From assembly GCA_002771395.1 (NCBI GenBank), contig PCSS01000125.1, forward strand, positions 1-7,672: a DNA stretch of 7,672 nucleotides. Direction: 5' to 3'. Below, piece after piece: positions 1-5,392 of this stretch (position 1 is its first letter; each line of letters begins with the position of its first letter). The notes beneath the pieces are model-generated. The model ran no database searches, was not told the DNA's origin, and worked only from the letters and a program-made list of their open reading frames with translations. This DNA comes from Bacteroidetes bacterium CG23_combo_of_CG06-09_8_20_14_all_32_9 (lineage in GTDB: Bacteria; Bacteroidota; Bacteroidia; Bacteroidales; GWA2-32-17). A program made the position numbers and the translations under genes.

Positions 1-317
1 CAGGCGATATTTATAAAATGATTGCCTCTTATCTGCTATCTGTTGAAGACCCTGTTGAACCATATATTATTTGCCCGGAAACATCCAAAATTGGCGAAAA
101 CATTGAATTTGACGGCAGCCAAACCAACCTGCCCGATAATATTATTGACCAATATATTTGGTTTTTCTCGGATAACAAAAAGTTTATAGGACAAAAAATT
201 ACTCGCACATTTGATAAACCCGGCATTTACCGTATAAACCTTGGAGTAACTTTTGACAAAGACAAAAAAGGTGATTTTCAGAAAAAATGTGTGTTTAAGG
301 ATATAATAATTGAATAA
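1..317 (+). CDS. PKD-domain protein, C-terminal end (partial)
   Basis: The reading frame is open from the left edge of the window (first full codon at 3) to a TAA at 315-317, so the real start lies outside; the ATG at 18 is internal. The visible 104 or so residues begin with GDIYK, a string typical of WD40/PD40 beta-propeller repeats. They continue with a PKD-like immunoglobulin fold: PYIICPETSKIGENIEFDGS, then an aromatic strand QYIWFFSDNKK, then TFDKPGIYRINLGV, which matches the usual 'YxxPGxYxVxL' end of PKD domains. Such domains are usually extracytoplasmic in Bacteroidota and serve in envelope or surface proteins. The protein ends about 30 residues after the PKD motif, with no OmpA-like or type IX sorting domain. 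The exact family and role cannot be told from the fragment. Confidence 0.7.
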   Translation, partial: GDIYKMIASYLLSVEDPVEPYIICPETSKIGENIEFDGSQTNLPDNIIDQYIWFFSDNKKFIGQKITRTFDKPGIYRINLGVTFDKDKKGDFQKKCVFKDIIIE

Positions 318-383
318 ATAACTGTACATTTATACCAGAGTGTTCGGCACCGGAAAATCTGGGGAACTTCAAAACAGATAACT

Positions 384-419
384 TTAAAACCTAAAATCTG
401 TTTTTATATTAATAACCAT
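384..419 (+). repeat. Left inverted repeat of the 384-766 segment
   Basis: This 36-bp arm pairs with 731-766 on the opposite strand with 30 matches. Mismatches cluster in the middle (positions 402-408), leaving a conserved outer block around CCTAAAATCTGT and a conserved inner block TTAATAACCAT. Confidence 0.6.
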
Positions 420-471
420 GCTTATAAAAAAACTTCAAATATCTGTATAATAAATTTATAACACGTATTTT

Positions 472-496
472 TGGTTATTAATTCAATTAATAACCA
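472..496. repeat. Palindrome with 12-bp arms
   Basis: TGGTTATTAATT, one C, then AATTAATAACCA: perfect 12-bp arms around a single base. The arm repeats the TTAATAACCAT end motif of the flanking inverted repeats at 409-419 and 731-741, so the same motif occurs four times in this segment in alternating orientation. It could be a protein binding site or a remnant of nested element ends. Confidence 0.6.
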
Positions 497-730
497 TAAT
501 TTCTTTATACAATCATATAAGACTGATATTCAGCACATATAAAATAGATGACAATCAACTTTGTGATTATGGTTTTATGGATTCTAAAATTATTAAATAA
601 CATCTATTTAATTGATATTTAGCCACATAAATTATTTGATATGATATGGTACAATTTTGTTTGCAAATTCTTTAAATATTTTTAAAACATACTCAATTTA
701 ACATTCGGATATTCAATGCAGTATATTATT

Positions 731-766
731 ATGGTTATTAACTTCTATACAGATTTTAGGTTTCAA
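731..766 (-). repeat. Right inverted repeat of the 384-766 segment
   Basis: Reverse-complement partner of 384-419 (30/36). It starts with ATGGTTATTAA and ends with AGATTTTAGGTTT on the plus strand. Confidence 0.6.
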
Positions 767-859
767 CCGAAAAAATTACAAGGTAAAATTACAAAACAAT
801 TCCAAATACAACTAATTTTTTCTATACTTATGCAAAGCATTAGTTTTATCACTACATGC

Positions 860-894
860 AGCATGAAACTTGCGCCGGGTTAGCGTTTCGTGCT
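860..894. repeat. Hairpin with 10-bp arms
   Basis: AGCATGAAAC at 860-869 pairs with GTTTCGTGCT at 885-894, with one G-T wobble, around a 15-base loop. Further pairing of CAT and ATG lies beyond a two-base bulge. It sits downstream of the minus-strand genes ending at 1034. It has no T-tract on the minus strand, so a simple intrinsic terminator is not supported; a folded recombination-site remnant is another possibility. Confidence 0.4.
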
Positions 895-1002
895 ATGTTT
901 TGACAGTATTTATACCTTTTATTTTGTGAATATTTTTTTGATCTTCCGTACGGTGGGGTATTTTTAAAAATTTCTTTCTCTTTTTTCGGATTGCAAACTC
1001 TT

Positions 1003-1019
1003 CCCGATTTATTATCGGG
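1003..1019 (-). terminator. Possible stem-loop terminator after the 1034-1315 gene
   Basis: CCCGAT and ATCGGG form a perfect 6-bp stem around a 5-base loop, starting 15 bp past the stop codon of the minus-strand gene. No run of T follows on the minus strand, so it may only be an mRNA 3'-end stabilising hairpin. Confidence 0.3.
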
Positions 1020-1033
1020 TTGTGCTTGTAATG

Positions 1034-1315
1034 TTATGCTGTTATTGTATTGTGATTTTCGTTTTTTTCCCAAAAGTCCTCTTTTTTCCAATCCTTGCAT
1101 TTTTCTTTATCGTATTCTAATCGGATAGGAAGGTCTTCCAAAGAAAATCCACATCGTTTGATTTCGTCAATTCGCATAAAGTTCTGTTCGGCATCTTTTA
1201 GGTCTTTGCCTAAAACAAAGAAGTGGCGATAGCCCGCACGGGTCATAAAAATATATTCTTTCAGGTTTTCGTTTCCTTTGAGGTTTTCCCAGATAACATC
1301 TTTTTCATCAGTCAT
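1034..1315 (-). CDS. Small hypothetical protein coupled to restriction-type gene
   Basis: A 93-residue protein that I do not recognise. It is highly charged (many D, E and K), with an aromatic centre TRAGYRHFFVLGKDL and no membrane segment or signal peptide, so it is probably cytosolic. Its ATG at 1315 overlaps the end of the upstream gene: the last codons of that gene read AAT GAC TGA, and the A of AAT is followed by this ATG. The 8-bp overlap implies translational coupling, so the two products are probably made together. The context suggests an accessory of the restriction-modification-like gene or a second product of the same cassette. No catalytic motif is visible. Confidence 0.6.
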   Translation of the reverse strand: MTDEKDVIWENLKGNENLKEYIFMTRAGYRHFFVLGKDLKDAEQNFMRIDEIKRCGFSLEDLPIRLEYDKEKCKDWKKEDFWEKNENHNTITA

Positions 1316-2384
1316 TGGAGGTTCGATTTATGAGTTTGTAATATTTATGTTTTGAAACAGTATCGTGAATTTTCTCACGGCTGGAGAAACCGATTGCTTG
1401 TAATTTCACTTTGAAATAAAGCGAAAACACTAAATCATCAATGTATTCTTTGGTTTGCTTTTGTTTCTCAAAATCAAGAACAGGCAAGTTTTTCAATTCG
1501 CTGATGTTGCCGATTCCGTTTTCGTCTGTGAGAGAAGAAAGAGTTTCATTCAGCGTTTGCTGAACCAATGAAGCATTGCCAGTAATTTTACATTTAACAC
1601 AATTTGTTTTGTAGCAGAGGATAAGATTGTTGCCCTGCACTTCAACCGAATCAAATTTTTGTTGTAGAATACCTTTGAAGTCGGCACAATCGGAAAGAGA
1701 GGAATTTTCTAAATTTATTAGATTTTCTGCTTCGGAAATTATTTCTTCTTTGATGTGTTTATTAAAATCTGAAATTTTAGGAACTCTGCAAAACTCTTTG
1801 ATAATTTTAATCCCTACCTGAAAACTTTTTTCATTTTCGTTACTCAAAAGTTTCCATAAAATAAATTTTGTAACTGTAGAATTTAGTAAGGAAAAGATGT
1901 AGAATATTTCTTTTTTGTTGTCGGAAGAAATTAATACCCAATTATGATTTATCATTACATCCTTGTCGGTAAACATAAAGTTTTCAGTGTTCATATAACG
2001 CCAAATAATTTTGTATTTAGCATCATACACTTTAAAACCTTGTGCTCCCCCGGGAAGTGAGATTGCTTTTTTAGGAATGAATGAACTGGTTGTAGCAATA
2101 GAAAAACCTTTCTGGTTCGTTTTGGTTAATTGATAATAGAAAGCGGAAGAAATATTTTTTGTGATTTTATCTTTAGGGTAAATTAATCCTTTATCAAAAT
2201 AAAACTCACCACCAAAATATTTTTTTGAAAAAACATCTAAACGATAAATGTCATAGGTATCGCCAGATTCGTACGATTTGAAAATTTCTTCATCTTCCTT
2301 GCTGAACTTAATAAAATTCCAATTTTCAGCTCGTTTTAAAAGAACCATTTGGTCTATTTTCTTTTTTGAAATATTAAACTGCAA
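1308..2384 (-). CDS. C-terminal specificity half of a type IIG/Eco57I-like restriction-modification protein (truncated)
   Basis: The 358 residues resemble the part of Eco57I/TaqI-type restriction-methylase proteins that lies after the methyltransferase domain, the target-recognition (TaqI-like C-terminal specificity) region. Visible features are a beta-rich N-terminal half with SLPGGAQGFKVYDAKYKIIWRY (110-130), a segment NHNWVLISSDNKKEIFYIFSLLNST (147-170) where such proteins have 'LLNSkl...', the following IIKEFCRVPKI (194-204), and a closing IDDLVFSLYF (315-324) that matches the usual 'IdeLVYeLY' end. There is no NPPY/DPPF methyltransferase motif and no nuclease motif. The start used is TTG at 2384; the frame is closed by a TAA at 2409-2411, and the upstream 100 bp is non-coding. 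Normal family members are two to three times longer, so this is probably a 5'-truncated, inactive remnant. A stand-alone recognition subunit is less likely. Confidence 0.6.
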   Translation of the reverse strand: MQFNISKKKIDQMVLLKRAENWNFIKFSKEDEEIFKSYESGDTYDIYRLDVFSKKYFGGEFYFDKGLIYPKDKITKNISSAFYYQLTKTNQKGFSIATTSSFIPKKAISLPGGAQGFKVYDAKYKIIWRYMNTENFMFTDKDVMINHNWVLISSDNKKEIFYIFSLLNSTVTKFILWKLLSNENEKSFQVGIKIIKEFCRVPKISDFNKHIKEEIISEAENLINLENSSLSDCADFKGILQQKFDSVEVQGNNLILCYKTNCVKCKITGNASLVQQTLNETLSSLTDENGIGNISELKNLPVLDFEKQKQTKEYIDDLVFSLYFKVKLQAIGFSSREKIHDTVSKHKYYKLINRTSND

Positions 2385-2411
2385 ATTTAAAAAAAAATGT
2401 GAATAAAATTA

Positions 2412-2643
2412 AGTTGGACTATGCCGCCGTACTGTTATACGTTGAGATGGGCACAGCTATGGGTACTTTATTATTTTTTTATCAATTAGCAATAATTAAA
2501 TTTAAGGCATAAAGAATAACGTTTTGGCGGTTGCCGTTCGGTGGCGATGTTTACCCACTAAATTTTCCACGAAGCATTGCCGTTTAAAATTATTACTTCT
2601 CTGTCAAACAAGCCACTGTCCCGCCACTGAAAGCAAACGCCTG
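2412..2643. other. Non-coding junction holding att-like sequences
   Basis: No methyltransferase coding sequence could be found here in any frame on the minus strand, although it lies just 5' of the truncated restriction-type gene. The stretch holds GCCGCC and TGTTATACGTTG (around 2423-2446), which resembles cassette-junction sequences, then an AT-rich part, then the attC-like hairpin 2515-2658. Confidence 0.45.
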
Positions 2644-2658
2644 TTACAAGCCGTTATT
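2515..2658 (-). repeat. attC-like long interrupted hairpin
   Basis: Three nested complementary blocks are visible. AATAACG (2515-2521) pairs with CGTTATT (2652-2658), GCGGTTGC (2527-2534) pairs with GCAAACGC (2633-2640) at 7 of 8 positions, and TTCGGTGGCG (2537-2546) pairs with CGCCACTGAA (2622-2631) with one wobble. Unpaired bases lie mainly on one arm, as the extrahelical bases of integron attC sites do. It lies at the 3' end of the HEPN gene on the minus strand, whose last codons run into the right arm, which is the normal place of attC in a gene cassette. The ends do not match the canonical GTTRRRY / RYYYAAC cores, so it is only attC-like, perhaps a lineage-specific or transposon-borne repeat. 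Confidence 0.5.
2643..2657 (+). repeat. Inverted boundary repeat, left copy
   Basis: GTTACAAGCCGTTAT here is repeated in reverse complement at 3458-3472 with one difference (14/15). The pair brackets the whole HEPN reading frame, and this copy contains the TAA stop of that gene and part of the attC-like hairpin. Confidence 0.55.
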
Positions 2659-3117
2659 ATTCCCTGGTTTTGGCATTGACGAGTAAATGTATTGAGCAAA
2701 TTCTGCACAAGTATACGCAATACCATTAAACTCATTTATGTCAATCGTAATTTTCTGTCCAAGTTTAAATGTTTTTTTATTATCAACCACCTTATAGGTC
2801 AAATTATTTACATTAAGACCTTCTTTTCTCAAATCGTAAGTTATTTCTGTCAATACTTCGTTGATTTTAGTGTACCATTTCAACGAAATCCATTTCATTT
2901 CTAATTCTTCATTAGATTTATTTCTTATGTCTATATCAGATACTAATCCGTCTCTGTGAACGAGACGGTTTCTGATTTTATTTATTGAAATAATTTCCTC
3001 TCTATATGGTAAGGGATGTCCTATATATTTTTCAACAAACTCAATAAGAACAGGGAAACGCATTGTTTCAATTTCAATACTAATTTTTTCAAGTTCATTA
3101 TTTATTTCTTTGAAAAT
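2644..3117 (-). pseudogene. HEPN-motif protein, 3' part of a frameshifted gene
   Basis: The frame runs from just after a TAA at 3118-3120 to the TAA at 2644-2646. The part with an ATG (3063) is 139 residues, but meaningful sequence starts before it with IFKEINNELEKISIEIET, which continues the helix that ends the upstream fragment. The segment REEIISINKIRNRLVHRDG contains RNRLVH, an RNxxxH motif, the catalytic signature of HEPN ribonucleases, here at about residues 158-163 of the rejoined 266-residue protein. HEPN proteins act as toxins or RNA-cleaving defence effectors. The C-terminal roughly 100 residues are not recognised. A one-base loss in an A run at about 3117-3120 separates it from the N-terminal part at 3102-3443; restoring one base gives a continuous protein. 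Sequencing or assembly error cannot be excluded. Confidence 0.65.
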
Positions 3118-3443
3118 TTAGATCTTTGTGAAAGCAAAATTGTTCGCAATAACTTATTTGCTTCTTTTAAACTCTTTGTCAATCCATTAATAAAGTCTTC
3201 AAATGCTTTTCTAATTGCCCAGTCAAAAGAAGAAATTTTCTGTTCATTAATTGTTTTTGGTGTTTTCCTATTGTTAACCGTAATTGGGAAACTGTCGGAT
3301 GGTAATGGCTTTTTTATATCTATATCGGAAGCTTCAATAGAATAATATATGTGTGTAACACGGTCAGTCGTTTCTTTAAGGTGGTCAAGAAAAACATTTA
3401 TTACGTCTTCAATTATAAACTTCACTTCAATTGGTTCTTCCAT
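3102..3443 (-). pseudogene. HEPN-motif protein, 5' part of a frameshifted gene
   Basis: This 113-residue fragment starts at ATG 3443 (an in-frame TAA lies 15 bp upstream) and ends at TAA 3102-3104. It begins MEEPIEVKFIIEDVINVFLDHL and has a helical segment DWAIRKAFEDFINGLTKSLKEANKLLR (about 74-100), fitting the first helices of a HEPN-like bundle whose RNxxxH lies in the 3' fragment. No antitoxin such as a MNT nucleotidyltransferase is encoded next to it. With the frame mended at the A run near 3117-3120 the two parts form one protein of about 266 residues. The fragment alone lacks the catalytic motif, so the product as read is probably inactive. Confidence 0.6.
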
Positions 3444-3457
3444 ATTCTTTATCTTTT

Positions 3458-3472
3458 ATAATGGCTTGTAAC
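3458..3472 (-). repeat. Inverted boundary repeat, right copy
   Basis: On the minus strand it reads GTTACAAGCCATTAT, identical at 14 of 15 positions to 2643-2657 on the plus strand. It lies 15-29 bp upstream of the HEPN gene start, so the gene is framed by the two copies. Confidence 0.55.
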
Positions 3473-3625
3473 TCCTTTATATGTATGGTTTTTCCTTACT
3501 ATGGATACGAAAATCTATTGTATTTGTAAGGTTTCCCCCCTTTTTAATTTACAAAGTAAACGTTTTTATTTTACAAATTGAAATAATAAAAAGGTTATTT
3601 TATATTTTTTTGTGTTCATATATGT

Positions 3626-3658
3626 AAACTTCAAAAGTTTCTAAAACTTTTGAAGTTT
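3626..3658. terminator. Perfect 15-bp-arm hairpin, possible terminator
   Basis: AAACTTCAAAAGTTT, a three-base CTA loop, then AAACTTTTGAAGTTT. It lies between the end of fabH (3855) and the HEPN gene start (3443), both read leftwards. A T-rich run (GTTTTCTT) follows only on the plus strand, so a terminator role for the minus-strand fabH transcript is not fully supported; it could instead be a mobile palindromic repeat. Confidence 0.4.
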
Positions 3659-3729
3659 GTTTTCTTATGTTTATATTTCATATTTTCTGTCTGTGGTTTT
3701 AACATTGCTCGTAACGTTTGACAGCTACA

Positions 3730-3823
3730 AGAAGTTGGCGATTTCGGAAACGAAAACTGTATGCCAGCACAGAACTTGATACGAAGCACAAAGCTTAATT
3801 TAACTACTGAACCGCCAATTTCT
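3730..3823 (-). repeat. Second att-like stem, apparently half preserved
   Basis: AGAAGTTGGCG (3730-3740) pairs with CGCCAATTTCT (3813-3823) over 11 bp with one G-T wobble, around a 72-base loop. Outward pairing stops there, unlike the nested blocks in the hairpin at 2515-2658. The inner GGCG/CGCC core and the size resemble that hairpin. It may be the truncated neighbour site of the HEPN cassette, now abutting fabH. Confidence 0.35.
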
Positions 3824-3854
3824 CCTTCTATTTCTATCTATTGAAATGTCATTA

Positions 3855-4856
3855 TTATGACTTTGTATTATATCCCCATTTCAAATAAATGGCTCCCCAG
3901 GTAAATCCTGCACCAAATGTAGATAAAATTACGTTATCGCCTTTTTTAAGTTGCGGTTCCCATTCTTCTAAACAGAGGGGCAAAGTGGCGGAAGTTGTGT
4001 TGCCGTATTTTTGTATATTTATCATTACCTGGCTTTTGTTTAAATTCATACGATTGGCTGTAGCTTCAATTATTCGTAAGTTTGCCTGGTGTGGAACAAA
4101 CCATGCCAAATCTTTCGCTGTAATGTTATTACGTTCCATAATGTTGATAGAAACTTCAGCCATTTTTACTATAGCCCATTTAAAAACCGGTTGACCCTCC
4201 TGGTAAATAAAATGTTCTTTTGCAGCAACTGTTTCAAACGAAGCGGGTTTTAGCGAACCGCCTGCTTTCTGATGCAGATGAACTCTTCCGGCACCATCGG
4301 AGATAAGAATTTCATCAATTATGCCAATATTTTCGGTTGTTGGTTCAAGCATTATAGCTCCGGCACCATCACCAAAAATTGGGCAAACTGCACGGTCGGT
4401 ATAATCTACAATAGATGACATACGCTCGGTGCCAACAATAATTACTTTTTTATATTTTCCGGTTTCAATAAATTTTACACCTGTTGAAAGTGAATATAAA
4501 AAACCGCTGCATCCGGCGTTAATGTCGTAACTAAAAGCATTTTTTATACCCATTTTGTCGCAAATAATATTTGCTGTAGCAGGAAATTGCATATCAGGTG
4601 TTACGGTAGCACATATCAGCAATTCAATTTCTTCGGGCTTAGTGTTGGTTTTCCTGAGAAGTTGTTTAACGGCTTCTACACCCATATCGCTTGAGCCTTT
4701 ACCTGTTTCACGAAGAATATGACGTTCTTTAATGCCTATACGAGTCATTATCCACTCATCAGTAGTGTCAACCATACGACTAAGTTCTTCGTTTGTAAGT
4801 ATATAATCGGGAACATAAACACCTACTCCCGTAATAACAGCTTTTAAGTTTTGCAT
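3855..4856 (-). CDS. fabH: Beta-ketoacyl-ACP synthase III (FabH)
   Basis: FabH condenses an acyl-CoA primer with malonyl-ACP and so starts each round of type II fatty acid synthesis in the cytosol. The 333-residue protein has the family's normal length and its full Cys-His-Asn triad: C116 in DINAGCSGFLYSL, H256 in WFVPHQANLRI and N286 in KYGNTTSATLP. The start region (GVGVYVPDYILTNEEL, then TTDEWIMTRIGIKERH) and the glycine-rich C-terminus (STFGAGFTWGAIYLKW) are also typical. The ATG at 4856 gives this standard N-terminus. It is the last gene of the yceD-rpmF-plsX-fabH cluster; upstream lies only a plsX remnant, 55 bp away. No damage is visible in the gene itself. Confidence 0.97.
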   Translation of the reverse strand: MQNLKAVITGVGVYVPDYILTNEELSRMVDTTDEWIMTRIGIKERHILRETGKGSSDMGVEAVKQLLRKTNTKPEEIELLICATVTPDMQFPATANIICDKMGIKNAFSYDINAGCSGFLYSLSTGVKFIETGKYKKVIIVGTERMSSIVDYTDRAVCPIFGDGAGAIMLEPTTENIGIIDEILISDGAGRVHLHQKAGGSLKPASFETVAAKEHFIYQEGQPVFKWAIVKMAEVSINIMERNNITAKDLAWFVPHQANLRIIEATANRMNLNKSQVMINIQKYGNTTSATLPLCLEEWEPQLKKGDNVILSTFGAGFTWGAIYLKWGYNTKS

Positions 4857-4910
4857 GATTTCAAAAAAGTTTCTTTAAGTTATTCTATTAAATAGAGTTA
4901 ACTTTGTTTT

Positions 4911-5142
4911 TTAAATAAAAGTTTTGGATGGATTTTCGCTCATTTTAATTACATCGGGAGTTTTGCAATTTCAAAACAGGAAATATTTTTACCATAATTT
5001 TGAAAAAGCCGATAAAAACATCAGTAGTTCCGATTAAAACAAGCGTTACCTCATCGTTTATCTGTTTGCATACTATAATGGCGCCTTGCAAAATAAAGTC
5101 GTGAACAAAATCACCGCCCATAATATCAACTCCAATATTCAT
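4911..5142 (-). pseudogene. plsX: Remnant of phosphate acyltransferase PlsX
   Basis: PlsX makes acyl-phosphate from acyl-ACP, the donor used by PlsY in the first step of phospholipid synthesis. The remnant opens with the family signature MNIGVDIMGGDF and goes on to TLVLIGTTDVF. The frame then drifts: direct reading ends at 4945 after 65 residues, but a second frame gives NYGKNISCFEIAKLP, and a third gives PDVIKMSENPSKTF, which matches the conserved 'I.M.E.P..A' region that follows in PlsX. So two frameshifts separate three pieces of one ancestral reading frame. Sequence homologous to PlsX then stops at about 4911, whereas PlsX normally has more than 300 residues; about three quarters of the gene is gone. 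Position between rpmF (9 bp upstream) and fabH supports the identification. The product would be non-functional. Confidence 0.85.
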
Positions 5143-5151
5143 TAACGCAAA

Positions 5152-5337
5152 TTAAACGGCAACTTCTTTTTCAATAGCTTTTTTACCTCTATAAAAACCG
5201 CATTCGGGACAAACATGGTGAAGTTGTACAGTTGCACCGCAATTTGAACAAGTTGCTAAAGTTGGAACCACGGCATTGTCGTGAGTTCTTCTTTTGTCTC
5301 TTCTTTGTTTAGAGTGTTTTCTTTTAGGATGTGGCAT
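5152..5337 (-). CDS. rpmF: 50S ribosomal protein bL32
   Basis: A 61-residue basic protein that binds 23S rRNA in the large ribosomal subunit. It starts with the characteristic MPHPKRKHSKQRRDKRR and has the zinc-ribbon form: C30-x2-C33 and C43-x2-C46 (CSNCGATVQLHHVCPECG), so this is the zinc-binding variant. Length is normal for the family. It lies 55 bp after the yceD-like gene and 9 bp before the plsX remnant on the same strand, so it is probably cotranscribed with the yceD-like gene, as is common in bacteria. Confidence 0.97.
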   Translation of the reverse strand: MPHPKRKHSKQRRDKRRTHDNAVVPTLATCSNCGATVQLHHVCPECGFYRGKKAIEKEVAV

Positions 5338-5392
5338 TTTCTTATTATTTAATTATTCACAAATTGTTTATTTTTTAAAGATGTTCACGTGA

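Larger units (their letters stand above)
384..766. mobile_element. MITE-like segment with 36-bp terminal inverted repeats
   Basis: The left end 384-419 and the reverse complement of 731-766 agree at 30 of 36 positions. They share an exact block CCTAAAATCTGT near the outer end and TTAATAACCAT at the inner end. The 383-bp interior has no coding potential. It carries an 12-bp-arm palindrome (472-496), a 9-bp inverted repeat (542-550 with 601-609) and an imperfect direct repeat (524-539 with 613-629). A short non-coding segment bounded by inverted repeats is what a non-autonomous transposable element looks like. No target-site duplication is visible just outside the repeats and no transposase is in view, so a structured RNA or regulatory region remains possible. 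Confidence 0.4.
318..1033. other. Long non-coding, repeat-rich intergenic stretch
   Basis: No reading frame here has a recognisable protein. The stretch is very AT-rich and holds the MITE-like inverted-repeat segment 384-766, an internal palindrome at 472-496, a hairpin at 860-894, a short CCGTACGG palindrome at 946-953 and a CCCGAT/ATCGGG stem-loop at 1003-1019. It separates a plus-strand gene end from minus-strand gene ends, so the genes on both sides converge here and it may also hold terminators. No clear T-tract-backed terminator was found. Confidence 0.6.
3444..3854. other. Intergenic stretch with boundary repeat, strong hairpin and att-like stem
   Basis: No gene is seen. In order it holds the right boundary repeat (3458-3472), two TTTACAAA copies 22 bp apart (3548-3555 and 3570-3577) whose minus-strand reading TTTGTAAA may belong to a promoter for the HEPN gene though spacing is shorter than usual, a perfect 15-bp-arm hairpin (3626-3658), and the partial att-like stem 3730-3823 next to the end of fabH. 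Confidence 0.5.

Noticed and set aside
384..766. Complete insertion sequence
   Set aside because: No transposase coding potential in the interior and no target-site duplication was seen.
852..1100. Open frame of 82 codons on the minus strand
   Set aside because: It overlaps the coupled 93-residue gene in another frame, has low-complexity basic composition and covers hairpin sequence, so it looks non-coding.
2515..2658. Canonical integron attC site
   Set aside because: The end cores do not fit GTTRRRY and RYYYAAC, and no integrase is in the window; kept only as attC-like.
3016..3345. Open frame of 109 codons on the plus strand
   Set aside because: It is antisense to the HEPN gene and has no recognisable motif.
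3889..4194. Open frame of 101 codons on the plus strand
   Set aside because: It lies antisense within fabH, whose coding sequence is certain.
4945..5142. Short 65-residue independent protein
   Set aside because: Its first part carries the PlsX signature and the following frames continue PlsX, so it is a gene remnant rather than a separate gene.
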